Positions 10,989 through 21,700 of a DNA stretch of 64,000 bases are shown here, piece by piece. The notes below the pieces were generated by a model that worked only from the letters and a program-made list of their open reading frames with translations, did not search any database and was not told where the DNA came from. Location: positions 2,666,064-2,730,063 of the forward strand of contig OW051468.1 in assembly GCA_932521025.1 (NCBI GenBank), written 5' to 3'. Both the position numbers and the translations under genes were made by a program. The stretch is from Oscheius onirici. Lineage: Eukaryota > Nematoda > Chromadorea > Rhabditida > Rhabditidae. Numbering within the stretch: the first letter of the stretch is position 1; the number at the start of each line of letters is the position of its first letter.

Positions 10989-11366
10989 CTAGTTTAGACA
11001 CCTGGTTCTTTTCAATTTTACAATAAAACTGTTAAACCAACAAGGTGCTAAAGACGAGGTAAAGCCAGGAAAGTTCGAGTCGAAATGGCCAGGCAGGAGT
11101 GTAAGCGACTTGGTACTGTAACAAGAATGTCTTTGTCTCCTGTGTCCTTTTTGTATGGTGTCTTTCGGAATCAAATGCTGCCACGACATCTTCCGTGTTT
11201 TTAGCGTTTTGTCGAACAACATTTCTTCGACCATCATTCTGGGCATTTCTTGAACTCTGAGAAGGGTTTCTGGAGTGTAGATTTTTGCCCCCATTGGCCA
11301 TCTGTTCAGAAAACTTGTGAATAAGTTGTCATGGGCACTTTGGGTCCTGATTTTTTCACGGCCCAA
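10989..11366 (-). CDS. Possible exon of an eIF4E-binding protein (4E-T-like motif)
   Basis: One minus-strand frame reads KIYTPETLLRVQEMPRM at about 11250-11300. YTPETLL satisfies the eIF4E-binding consensus YxxxxL-hydrophobic, and the continuation with E-(L/M)-P resembles the start of metazoan 4E-T proteins (YTKEELLxIKELP). A second frame starts with an ATG directly after a TTCTGAACAG acceptor (MANGGKNLHSRN) and is equally open, so which frame is used is undecided. No other part of a 4E-T protein was found in the neighbourhood. Confidence 0.3.
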   Translation of the reverse strand: MGREKIRTQSAHDNLFTSFLNRWPMGAKIYTPETLLRVQEMPRMMVEEMLFDKTLKTRKMSWQHLIPKDTIQKGHRRQRHSCYSTKSLTLLPGHFDSNFPGFTSSLAPCWFNSFIVKLKRTRCLN

Positions 11367-11684
11367 ATTTTGGTATTAAGACCATTGGTAATGGGATCAG
11401 AAGTTTTCATTTTTACTTTTTTCCTCCTTTTTCCCTAACGTTGAACTTTTGAGACAGACTGTCAATCACCAGCTTTTTTTCTGATCCCATCACTGTTGTC
11501 TGGCTGTCATCCCTGCCTCGGCGTGAGGTTACGAGGGGACCGGCTCTCGTCTGTTTGTCTTATATTGTATTCCTACCGGAGCGGCCGTCGTCAGTTAGAC
11601 AAAAAATAAACTTTCGAGAGCCGCTCTGCCAGCTTTTTATCTCTCCAGTTTTCCTCTTTCCCATCAGCCACTTGTTTTAGAGTT

Positions 11685-12600
11685 ATGGTGAAAGAAAACC
11701 TGGAGCTGCTCTCTTTGCCGGGACGCGGTAGAGCGGAGGTCATTCGTCTCATGCTCACCTTTTGCAATAAACCTTTTACGGATACTCGACTGACCATTGC
11801 CCAGTGGAAATTGAAGAGGAAAGAAGGTAGGACTGAGAGACTGAGAAACAGTGAAACTTCCAGACAACCTTGGAGAAGAATGCAAATTACCAATTATGAA
11901 GGTAGATGACAAGAAAAGTTTTATTGGAGTCATTGAAATTGCCCGATACATTGCTCTCCACTATGGTATGTTTCAGTAACTTTCTACAGTATTGATTCTT
12001 CAGAACTGTATGGCAGCTCCTCAGCCGAGCAAGATGATGTGAATGTGGTCATTGATACATTGGAAGATCTCAACGCGCAGCTCAACCCGATCCTGAGAGC
12101 AACGCTGACGAAGAATTATGAGCAGAGGGTAGATTCATTCTATTTGACTGGTTTCACTGGTTTCTGAAACAGTAGACCTACAGTATACCTGACTGTCCAG
12201 GATCCAGTCATGACTTTAATGCATCTACATTTGATTGGTAGTATTTGGTAAATTGACAAGTTTAACTATTACAGTTTGACAGATTTTTTTTAGAAAAGCC
12301 TCTGGGACAAGTTCAAGAACACCTCCTTGACACCGAAACTTCAAGAGTACGAGGAACTCATCCAGAACAAGATGTTCATTGTCGGAAGCAAAGTAAGTAG
12401 AACAATTAAAACTGCCAGCCCTTTCTTTTCAGATTTCCTGGGCCGATATCGCCCTCATCGAAACGCTGACCCGTTTTCAAGCCTGCTACGACAGTTTCTT
12501 CCTCGCCCATTTCCCAGCTCTGAAAGAGTACTGTAGTCGTTTCGAGAAACTTCCCAACATGAGACCGTACGTTCAGTCAAGACCCGATGCTTATTACTAA
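11685..12600 (+). CDS. Glutathione S-transferase, sigma type
   Basis: Five exons (11685-11826, 11864-11965, 12004-12128, 12294-12392, 12433-12600) give 211 residues, the normal size. The thioredoxin-like N-domain has LLSLPGRGRAEVIRLML (the catalytic Tyr of many sigma GSTs is replaced at the usual Y-F position by L-S, so the usual Tyr8 is not obvious), KLPIMKVDDK with the cis-Pro of the glutathione site, and the SNAIL-like VIEIARYIA. The C-domain has the conserved ISWADIALIE helix and the RPYVQSRP tail typical of nematode sigma GSTs. Expected role: cytosolic conjugation or isomerisation using glutathione. An acceptor-like TTTTAG five bases before the ATG would suit trans-splicing. Confidence 0.93.
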
Positions 12601-12610
12601 TGAATTTGTT

Positions 12611-13738
12611 TTATTTCGGTGACATTTCTTTCCTACTTCTGCTGCGACTCTTTGCTGGCTTTCGAACTGTCGAGCGGGTAGTTCGTTTGGATAGACTGAA
12701 TTCACTCCAGGAGAGTTTTGGTACCGGACTATACTCTTGCAGAGAGTACTTTTCTTGTTTTCTTGACTTTTTTGGCCAGGGGAAGGTAGGGAACGAGACC
12801 GGCCAATACTTCATGGAGGATAGGATGGCGGAGATCTGGAAGTTTTTGTCTCTCTGTGACTCTCTGGCTGCTAACTCTGTGTCTCGGAGTTTCTGTCTCT
12901 CTGGATTTCCTTCTCCCTGTATTTTAAACAAAAAAAGCATACCGTAATCCCTAAAAAGATGACCTGTACTGCCAGAGGAATACCCAGTACAATCTTTCTG
13001 TAGAAGGTGTTCAAATGATGACCAAGAGGAGAGATCCAGCCAAAGAGGACCTTGCCAACAATCTCCAGAAGAGGATCAATGGGATTCACGTCCAGGAAGG
13101 CCCAGCCGACGTGGGACTAAAACGATTAATAGTCTAGCTATAAAAAGAGGGTACTTCAATGAATCGCTGACAGTCTGTCTTTTCAGAAGAGACGGTAAGC
13201 AGTCCAGTCAAAAGATCGGTCATCTTCCATTCCTTGTCCAGACAGGGGTCTTGTCTGGAGGAGGTGGAAAGTCGGGAAGCGATGACTTCCTGAAAGAGTT
13301 CATGAGTAGAAAAGCAAAAAGAGACAGACTCTATAAGTTTCCAGAAACGCACCTTATAAAATTTGTAGTACGAAATTCCATAGCACGCGATCAAAAACGT
13401 GGGAATGAGCCATTTCAGGAAGCCTAATTTCTTGGTTCTAGTCCTCTTCACCGGTAGTTTCTGTCTCAGAAGCTTGTACAAAAAATACAGGTTGAAAATG
13501 AAGGAAATCAGAAAGAGGTAATTGATTCCGTAGCTGTGAAAGTAGTTGTCCTGTGCCTGTATCAGGACAGGCTGTAAAACGTTGATGAGCTCTTTATTGA
13601 GTACAGATTCTTCGGAAATGTAAAGTCTTAACACTTTTTTTTCTTAAAAATCTTAAAACTGTACTCACTTGACCAGTTGATCCCTCTCGGGACAGGCGCC
13701 ACCGACTGGACATCTCTTGCTCTCGACATTTTCCAGAA
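12611..13738 (-). CDS. CLCC1-like multi-pass membrane protein (ER chloride channel CLIC-like family)
   Basis: Five exons on the minus strand (13738-13669, 13626-13353, 13289-13155, 13116-12943, 12835-12611) stay in frame. The first carries two Cys residues (CPVGGACPERDQL). Then come hydrophobic segments YLFLISFIFNLYFLYKLL and GFLKWLIPTFLIACYGI, a loop with DPC and KTDCQRFIE, and NPIDPLLEIVGKVLF...ISPLGHHLNTFY followed by LGIPLAVQVIFLGI. The spacing of VNP, P-L-x-H and IP-hydrophobic segments matches my memory of CLCC1, an ER anion channel; the similarity is moderate. The basic, Ser/Arg-rich tail ends only 10 bp from the GST stop codon, so the two genes are tail to tail. The N-terminal exons are not settled. 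Confidence 0.5.
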
Positions 13739-13856
13739 CTGACAATAGCGAATTTTGTTCTGCCGAATTTAAAATTGAATTAACTCGGAGATTGGCCGTT
13801 TCAGGGTACAAAAACCTATAAGTTCCGTGGGGTTATTAAAAAGAGAGAAAAGGTAC

Positions 13857-14438
13857 CTCAAACAGTGCCCATTCAGAGATTTTCCGTCGGCAAAATTGGC
13901 CAGATGGGACCGAAAAGATAGATGATTTAGTTCGGAAGATGTCGACATTAGAAACATAGACCGGAATGGCTTGAAGAGGTCCGACTAGAAGGAATACGCA
14001 ACCTTTTCGAAACGTTGTAATTCGCAGAGGGACGCCGGCGGGAAGAGGATCAATGGTCACAGCTGGAATGCGTAAACAAACAGAGAACAATGGGTACAGC
14101 TGACCGCTTAGTGGAATTAAAGGTTGTCACTTTTTTTGAGTTAAATCTTAGGAGAAAATAATTACTTGTTTAATCTTTAGTACTGTAAAGCTTTTGAACA
14201 ATGTCAAGCTGCAAAAAACTGCTTCTTGCTAAATCTCTTCCCGACTTGCTCTAAACAAAACCTTGAAAAAACGTGCTTTCAAATAAAATTTTGATGGAAA
14301 CAATAAGCACAAACAGGGCTTTTTTCAAGCTGGTTGGTTCACCTTAATCTCGTCCAGTAGGTCTACATAGAATGGAAGACAGTCAACATCAGCAGCTTTT
14401 ACGTGAAAAGACAGAACTCGTTTGAACTTGTCAGACAT
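13857..14438 (-). CDS. Unjoined upstream exons, perhaps of the CLCC1-like gene
   Basis: An ATG at 14438 opens a 32-codon exon to a GTGAAC donor at 14343 (starts MSDKFKRVLSFHVKAADVD). A second open stretch, 14062-13857, follows a good TTCCAG acceptor and contains ITTFRKGCVFLLVGPLQ. The phases of these pieces do not match each other or the next exon, so at least one boundary is wrong or another exon exists. They may be the N-terminus of the CLCC1-like gene or a separate gene. Confidence 0.3.
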
Positions 14439-14479
14439 TCCGCCTCTAATCCCGTCAGTTCAAAACTACCTGTAGCCAT

Positions 14480-14842
14480 TCAAGCGTCTGCTGCGACTCC
14501 AAGATGGTCTACCTCATTCTGCTGTTGCCTGTCGTCTTCCAGCTGACGGATGCCTGGTGTCGAACCGACGCCTCTTCTTCCAACAGACAAGTCTGCCAGT
14601 CTGGAGAGCACTGCGCCATTCGGAGACGAGCCAGCGATCAGGAGGTCCAACATTTGGATCTGACGGGCTTGTCGAAGAATGGCCATGGTCTGCCTGTCTT
14701 TGAGCATTTTTTGTTCTTTGAGTTTCTTAGTCATCTTCACATTCTGAACTGGGTCTCTTATCTCACCCGAAGAGCCCAGGACGAGTTTCTTGCTCTTGTT
14801 AGGGGTACAGTAGATTGCAATCTTTATCACTATAGACTCCAC
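14480..14842. other. Locus open on both strands: secreted peptide or helical exon
   Basis: On the plus strand an ATG at 14504 begins MVYLILLLPVVFQLTDAWC, a clean signal-peptide shape followed by a Cys-containing segment (CQSGEHCAIRRR). On the minus strand the same bases encode an open, charged helix (LKEQKMLKDRQTMAILRQA) followed by LSRLADLSVGRRG, which has a possible amidation and cleavage site. One of the two is probably an antisense shadow; I cannot tell which. Confidence 0.3.
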
Positions 14843-15164
14843 CAGAAACTCCTTCAGAATTTTTACTATGACAGAATTTTTACTGATTTTTACTTCTCCG
14901 GATCTCTATTCTATCTGTCTAGGGTTAGGGACTTTTCTTAGAAAATAATTTCTAAGAAAAGTTGCGATCGAATATGTTGACCGTTCCTTCTTTTATAAAT
15001 TTTTTTTGGTAAAGTAGTCGCCGTGTGATTATAAACCAAAAAAAATATTTCGAAAAAAAAATCGAAAGAAAACCACGCCACAAAAAATGTTTTCTAAGAA
15101 AAGTCCCTAACCCTTTTTTGTTGTAAAAGCTGATATACAAATCCCGGTCGCACCCGTATTTTCT

Positions 15165-15845
15165 GCGTAAGTAGTGGTTGAAAGAAATTTTGAAAAGTTC
15201 TCCCTTTGAGGAGTGAATAAAACAGTCGATCAAAATTTGTCTGCTTCACGTGAGGAACATTCCGGAAGTCTTTTATCGTGTAAGTGAATTTGACCAGTAT
15301 TTTCAGGTCACTAAAACAATCAAATCTTCCCAGATAAGCTCTCACCTGGCCTCCCAGCGCCATTTCTAAACCTCGTGTATTGTTTTCTATTAAAAAATAT
15401 AAAATAAGATTGCTTCTAACAAATAATTTGATGGCTTTATGGACTTTTGGAAAATGGTGTCCGTGTATCACCAAAGAACCACTAGAAACTTGGTAAACGG
15501 GTGTTTTATGTTTCAAAATCTGATATGCTGCTGCCAGTTCGCACCCGTATTTTCTCGTCGCGCTTTCTGAACGACCTTCCAGCCATTGCCTTGTTACATA
15601 GGTTATTTCACCTCCCAATTTTTATTTGAGGTTAGTGTCAGATTTTGACCCTGCGTAAGCAGTGGTTGATAGAAATTTTGAAAAGCTCTCTCATTGAGGA
15701 GAGCAACAAGAAAACATGGCATTCCGGTTTGTTTCGAGTGGGTGCATTCCGGAAGGTTGAGATTTTTATCTTGCAAGTAAATGTGAACAGTATTTTCCGG
15801 TCACCAAAACAATAAACCTGGCCTCCCAGCGTCATTCCAAACCTC
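15165..15845. repeat. Diverged direct duplication flanking a vWA exon
   Basis: 15165-15372 and 15651-15845 align along their length: TGCGTAAGTAGTGGTTGAAAG against TGCGTAAGCAGTGGTTGATAG, CATTCCGGAAG in both, CAGTATTTTCAGGTCAC against CAGTATTTTCCGGTCAC, and CTGGCCTCCCAGCGCCATT against CTGGCCTCCCAGCGTCATT. The right copy contains the end of the vWA exon and its donor, the left copy only the last ~20 bp of it. Confidence 0.75.
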
Positions 15846-15934
15846 TCCACTCCCGTAGACTCCAATCTCTGACTAGTCTCCAACACTCTGTCCCAGCTGT
15901 CCTGAGGGATTCCGTCATTCATCAAAATGACCAG
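15818..15934 (-). CDS. Exon of a von Willebrand factor A-domain protein
   Basis: A 39-codon exon lies between a CGAATTATAG acceptor and a GTTTAT donor. It reads LVILMNDGIPQDSWDRVLE, then ESTGVERFGMTLGG. This is the vWA pattern of a hydrophobic strand ending in N/TDG, a helix, and a strand with a GV-x-x-F/A-x-G signature. MIDAS-strand and other exons were not found on either side, so this is a partial gene or a relic. Such domains occur in many nematode secreted and collagen-like proteins. Confidence 0.5.
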
Positions 15935-16900
15935 CTATAATTCGAAAGTCTCTAACCCATCTGTCTATCATTTTCTTCCTTCTTTCTATGCAATAAGAGT
16001 CGCATCTAGAACTTTGTTTAGATTTTTTGTTTCGTTCATCAATCCTGCTAAAAATTAGTTCACAGGCACGCCTCAAAATTCTTTGCATACACAAACAGTA
16101 CTGTACTTTGGCACTGTTTAACTCAAATTCTGTCTCGATTCTGTGCTTCCAGAGGCTCTGTACTCTGTTGTCCATCTTCTACGTTATCAAGGTTGTAGAA
16201 AGTTCTGAACATCGACTCATTTTTTTAGATAATTCTCTAGTCAATCTGTCCCCATGTGATCAGTCTTTCGTTCCACGGAATGAATCCGACCCCTATCGCA
16301 AATTTCATATCCCGTACAACGCCCCTCTCTATATCTCCGTTGTCTTGATTGTCACCTCTCTCTTTTTCTCACTCCCACTCGATCTCTGATCTTCTCGACT
16401 TTCAATGTTGCCGAATGGCACCATCAGCTGATCAGCTGTTCCCCTCTTTTTACCCTTTTAACAAACTGTTTCCAAGAATTGACAGGAAATGTGATTCATA
16501 TTCCGCGATAATTCAAACCACTTCCTTCACACGTGAACGGCACTCGACTTCCTCTCCCTCGAGAAGCCGCTTGATTGCCTGGCAAAGGACTCTGCTCACT
16601 TGTTGCAGAGATCTGATAGATTGCCAGCTTTAGGGTAAAAAAAAGGAACCAAGTGGACGATTGATAGGTTGCCGCTGTGGATAAGTGACTGCCATGTAAA
16701 GAGTCACTTTAAATGTTTCTGGTTACCCAAAACAGGAAACAGGAAAGCGATACGCAAAACAGTGTCCAAAGTTCCGTTAGAAAGAGCCACGGGTACAGCT
16801 CTTCCAGTAGCTGATCAGCCGGAGCTCCGTCTTCCCCGCGACAGATGGGCGAGGCTCTTATGGTTGAAAAATTGACGGAAGGGTTTGAGAAAGAAATTTG
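15935..16900. other. No firm gene; hydrophobic plus-strand open frame
   Basis: A plus-strand frame at 16027-16389 contains SLVNLSPCDQSFVPRNESDP followed by a likely membrane segment (LYISVVLIVTSLFFSLPL) and a stop. A TTTTTTTAG acceptor at ~16228 would start this exon. It looks like a C-terminal exon of a membrane protein but nothing else supports it. The rest shows nothing. Confidence 0.25.
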
Positions 16901-17050
16901 TCGGCCGAAACTAAAAGAATAGGAAGAAGAATGATTTGCCGAAGAAAAATTTGAAGGACTGGCTAACGGCAAGAAATGAGTAACAAAAACTAGGACAACT
17001 GAACATCTTTTATGCATCCATAAAATGGGCAAGTGTGATTTATGACGGAC

Positions 17051-17847
17051 CTTCTGGACGCATGTGAGAACTTCCTTCTTCGACTGGATCTCCGTTTCCG
17101 TCCTCGCCACTTCCATCGACAGTTGGTCGCAGCCTCTCCGTCGCCTCACTCAGTTCTTCCGATTCTTCCTCGTTAATAATTTGAAGTGACGGGACGAGTG
17201 ACTGGCTTCTTTCCGGCCGGTTTCGTGGGCTTGGACGTCGGCTTGGCGGCCATGTTGTAAAAGGCTCTCTGCTCTTCGTGTATACTCTTCATTTTGGCCA
17301 GGCTCTTCGTGGAACGCTTCAGCAACAGCAACGTTTTTGGTGCAGCAACTAGACAGATGACTTTCGGGAAGTGTCCCAATCGATTTGAAGGGTTCTCCGT
17401 TGGAAATTGGTAAAAGACTTACTTTGATGGATTTAAGCATCATCAAGCTTCTTGGGTCGCCATTCCAGTCGGTGTAATCTTCGCCCACTTCAACGCCTTT
17501 GATGACTGCAAGAAGCTTTTTGGCTGATTCCTGACCAGGAACTTGAACTTGTTGTCCTATTCCTTATCCTCCGGCGTCAAGATGACCTTGTTCGTCGGTC
17601 CGAATTCGATCGTCACTCGGCGCTCCGCTACTTTCACAGTCACACCGGTCAGATCGAAGATGATTGAGAGTTCGACGATGTTGGTCTTGGAACGATCCTT
17701 CAGCTCCAGAAGCCCGTCGTCCAGAATTCCTCAGATCTTTTTCTTGCGATTGGGCGGACGATTCTTCCCGCTCCACTTGACCAAGACATCCAGCTGGAAG
17801 AACTCTCGAGCAGCGCTCCGCCGGGCAGTTGGACATGCAGTGAACAA
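17051..17847 (-). pseudogene. Damaged unidentified gene with two in-frame stops and frameshifts
   Basis: Minus-strand reading starts after an AATTTGCAG acceptor with REFFQLDVLVKWSGKNRPPN, meets TGA, continues in the same frame with GILDDGLLELKDRSKT and IIFDLTGVTVKVAERRVTIE, meets TAG after EDKE, then needs a one-base shift to reach KKLLAVIKGVEVGEDYTDW and NGDPRSLMMLKSIK. A normal GTAAGT intron follows, then KRSTKSLAKMKSIHEEQ and a Pro/Lys-rich stretch. An acidic segment (NEEESEELSEATERL) lies in a third frame. Both stops could be single C-to-T changes (CGA to TGA, CAG to TAG). The beta-rich first part looks like a PH-type fold but I do not recognise the family. Sequencing error is the alternative. 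Confidence 0.45.
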
Positions 17848-18204
17848 CTGCAAATTGGTTTTTATAACAAAGGTTTCGAAAACTTTTCAATTATTTTTAA
17901 GGCATCTAAAAAGTTATATAATTTTCTTCAATTTAAGAGAAGAAGCGAGAAAGACGGAGAAACTCAAAATTCACAAATGCCCGGTATCCTTATTTTTGGT
18001 TAACCAGTTGGTGAATCTGAAAAATCTTTTTTTCTTCACAGATAGACTCGCAAAACTCGAGACATCTTCGAAGAGAACATCTGAGATGCAGGGAATGCCT
18101 TTTCACAACAGTTTCGTCAGTTTTTGTTCTCCGTCCGCCTTCTGATTAGACCGAAACTGCTGCGAAGCATTCTGGAAAAATAATGATAGGAATAATGGTA
18201 ATGA

Positions 18205-18468
18205 TTAAATGCTGGTTGAAGAAACATAAATTTCAAGAGACAGGGTGAAGCTGTTTTCATCCACGTCTAGTGGAAGGGTTGCCATCCTTTGCTCCAACGC
18301 AACCTGAACTTCAGCAAAGGTATTGTCGATCTGGATCGGTCGGTTGGAAAAGTTTCTCACCCTGATTGGAACTTCTTCTTCATCCGTTGGGCTGAACAAA
18401 ACTGGGTCGAAGTTTCCATTTTCCGTAGATCTCAGAAGAATTCTCTCATTCTGATTAACCAGGTCCAT
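18205..18468 (-). CDS. Hypothetical protein exon
   Basis: An 87-codon frame starts MDLVNQNERILLRSTENG and continues with EEVPIRVRNFSNRPIQIDN and a beta-rich end. Composition is protein-like and a TTAATCAG acceptor lies inside it at 18451, so it may be a terminal exon starting NERILL. I do not recognise it. An upstream open stretch at 18584-18796 could not be joined in frame. Confidence 0.35.
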   Translation of the reverse strand: MDLVNQNERILLRSTENGNFDPVLFSPTDEEEVPIRVRNFSNRPIQIDNTFAEVQVALEQRMATLPLDVDENSFTLSLEIYVSSTSI

Positions 18469-18799
18469 ATAACAGGTTTGACGTTCTCTTACTCCCCAAG
18501 TTCACGGTCGTCTGATGCAAGATGGCGAGATCTGCTGTCAGGATATCTCCCTCTTGCTGTCCGAAGAAAGAAATTCGATCCGTTCACGTGAAGCTATCTT
18601 GCGGAGAACGTTCTCCGACTCTGTTTGTGGTCTTCCCCGCACTCCTCAAAGTCTGTAAAGTTCGAAACCCAACACACTTCAAAGATTGCTCGACATTCCT
18701 CCTCTTTTTTCGGCCCTGTACAAGGAGGATATCCGCGTCATGAATTTTCACTGATCTTGGGAGCAACAAGATAACAGAAAATCCTCCTGCTATCAAAAC

Positions 18800-21700
18800 A
18801 AAGAACCTCCTGCAAGAGGGGGATGGCTGACGTCAAGCGAATCTATCCTCTAATCTCTTACGGTGAACTGTCCGTCAGGACTGAGTCAGGGGAACTGAAA
18901 GTTCAGGCTGCAGTGGGAGACTGAGATACTGAGACTTAGACAGAGACTGAGAAACAGATAGACTGTCGCGTTTCTTCCTTGGACCCAATATTTTTCCTGA
19001 CCCAATATTTTGATAAACCAACAAAGAAGTGTTTAACAATCAACTCGTACCTGCAAGCAAAACAACTTCTACTGATCTTCGGTCTCTTGCAAAAGATCCT
19101 TTTTCTATATTTTCTTGTTGTTATCTCGAGTCTGAGTGACAGTTTCCCTGCAACGCAGTCCGCGTCTTCTTCTCTTTTCCCAAAGGTTAAGAAAACATCC
19201 AAGAGTCAAAACATTGACTGTTCTCTCCAGTTTTCTTCCTGTTTACTACGTTCCGTTTCATCATCCAACTCCAGTGTGCGATTCACGTGCCGACCAGTGT
19301 TCTATTATTAAAATCGGGATGACAGGTGATGATGAGCCATGAACATCAAAAGAGTACTACGGGCTTCATAGGACACATCTGTCTGAGCTTATTCACGTGT
19401 CTGGAGGGAGCAAAGGGTAGTGAACAATTGTAAGCTCGTGAAAGACACCCAAAGTTTTGTTTGCTTTGTTTCTCTTTCAGTCCTGATAAGAGAGATTCGG
19501 TTTCATGGTCACATGGCGGGAAAACAACTGAGAGGGACCATATACAGATCAAGTTACTGTGGGAATCTAGCATGGTCGGGAAGGGGAACAGAAATCAGAG
19601 ATAGAAACAAAGACAGAGACAGATAGTACCATATTTTTGTTTGTTCCCTGATCCAGATGACTCTTTTCTGACCTCATCTTCCTGAATCAAAAAATCTTCT
19701 CCGTTTTTGAACCTTTCTTCAGGCAAAATGGGCAGATATCCAAGTGCAGAAGGTACTTTGACCACTTGTTGCAATGACCTGATAAATGGCTCTGCTCTAG
19801 CTGTAGAAAAAAGGACCAAGTGGGAGATTGATAGCCCGTTTGGGGTGATTAATGACACCAAACTAGAACAATTTTGACCACATTTCAAGATCACTGCGAC
19901 AGTTTCTGTGACAAAAGCAACCTTCACAAAGGTGCAACAACTCACAATGCCTACAAGTTACCTAGCTTTTCCACATTCAAAGTTCTGTGATCTGTGCTTC
20001 TCATATTCTGCACAACTATCAATGAGAAAGAATCTCTATCCCACCCTTTGGTCTTTCTAGAATCTCGGTTCTTCCAAGTCATGTTTCGGGTACAAGAACA
20101 AGTTCCTGAGCCTCATCATATCATGCAAAGTTGTAGACGAGATCAAAGGCTACAACTTTGCAGAACAGTGCAAAAGTGGACAACCACTTACTAGGCATGA
20201 ATAATGGGCGACTAGTTTTCGTGTTGCTCTTGCAGTGTTCTGTCAGTCAGTTTCTTCTTAAACTCATTTAGATACCATTTTTCCGAGTTTACATGGTCTG
20301 GAAAATTGCAGACCTGATCGAAAACTAGAACTTACTAGAACACAAACACAAAGCTGGTAAACTGTTTCTTAGATTCGAAGAAAGTCCTGGAAAGTTTCCT
20401 CGAGTTTCGAAACTTCTCCGATCGAATACTGTAACTTTGCAGAATACTCCAGATCTTGCAACTGTTCCGTAGAGTCGAAAAGAGTCTTTGAGTCGCTTGC
20501 AGCGATGATTTCCAGACAGTTCCAGACCTCTTGCAAAATGTTCAGACTTTCGGACTTTGCCCTCCAACTGAGTCAGTCCACAGTCTCTTTGCACATTTTT
20601 GCGAAATATATTTAGCACCGTGCAGCTTCTCTTCTTCTTCTCTTGCGGGGGCTTTGCACCCGTATGGACCCAGCTTTTCCCCTCTCTCGCTCATGCCGCA
20701 TTCACGTGAATTCTTTCTCTCATGTTCGCTCCGCCTCAGCCCCGGCTTCAAAGCTCGCTCTCTTATTCAGCACCGTCTCTCTTTGGCCTCTTCTTCAAGC
20801 CTCTCTGACCATTATCCATATTCTTCGGAAAACTGTCTCTCTCTGACTGATAAGAACCAATTGTCTCTCTCTCTCTCTCTTCCCATTTTGATTAATTGCC
20901 CTGATAATGGCTGATAATTCTCAAAGAAATGTTGCCTTTTTGGCAGTTTCCACTCAAAATTCAAAATTTTTCACTTTCTTCTCCCTAGAACAAAGATCCG
21001 CTTTTAATCAAATGGAAGTAGTCACATGTTCTGGCTCTCTCTTTTCGGCATCTTTGGCCTCTCTGAATAGAGAACGAAATGAAGCTTGTGACGTCATTTT
21101 TTTCGGTTCTTTGTTAGAATTTTGCAGGAGAATTAAGCTCAGATTACAGGGAGAAAGCTAATTTATCTGCATCCTGTACCTCTCTTTGTCAAAAAAAAAC
21201 CTGAAGCTGTATTCGGACCGCCGCGTTTGATCCCATTCTGCAGGCTCATGCAAGCAATTTTGAGCTTTGCGATGATGTAAAAGTTTGTAGAGATTCATCG
21301 GAACTATAACTTTGTAGAACATCAAAACGCGGGAAAATGCCGTTATCTACCGGCGAGAAGTAGCGGATCTGTACAAGAAGCTGGGAGGCGGCAGCAATGA
21401 AGATTTAGGTCATAACGAGATTTTTCCTAGTTTTGCACGACTTTGGCAAGTGGTCAGAGCATAATTTTATTCAAAAAACGATGCGTAAAAACTTATCATA
21501 CTCTAGTTCTGATGACACTATCAATGGGAGGAGGTGGTTTCCAAAGACCAGTTCTTTTGAAAGTTTTCTTCGCCCGGTCGTCGACCTGTGACCAAATCAC
21601 CCCATCGGAAGAAGTTCTTGTGTCAAGTCCTCTTTGCAAACAGCTGTCTCTCGCGCGAGCGGGGTTTTCCGCTACAGGTCTGTGTAAACTGTTCCTCTCT

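Noticed and set aside
15094-15618. 174-codon minus frame
   Set aside because: It spans the duplicated intronic segment and an unspliced copy of the vWA exon end; no domain, so taken as chance.
17543-18145. 200-codon plus-strand open frame
   Set aside because: It lies antisense to the damaged minus gene and has Ser/Arg-rich, shadow-like composition; its second half has no domain.
18450-18560. 46-bp intron joining a LHQTTVNLG frame to NERILLRSTENG
   Set aside because: The phase does not fit: joining at that donor creates a stop or a shift, so the two frames were not linked.
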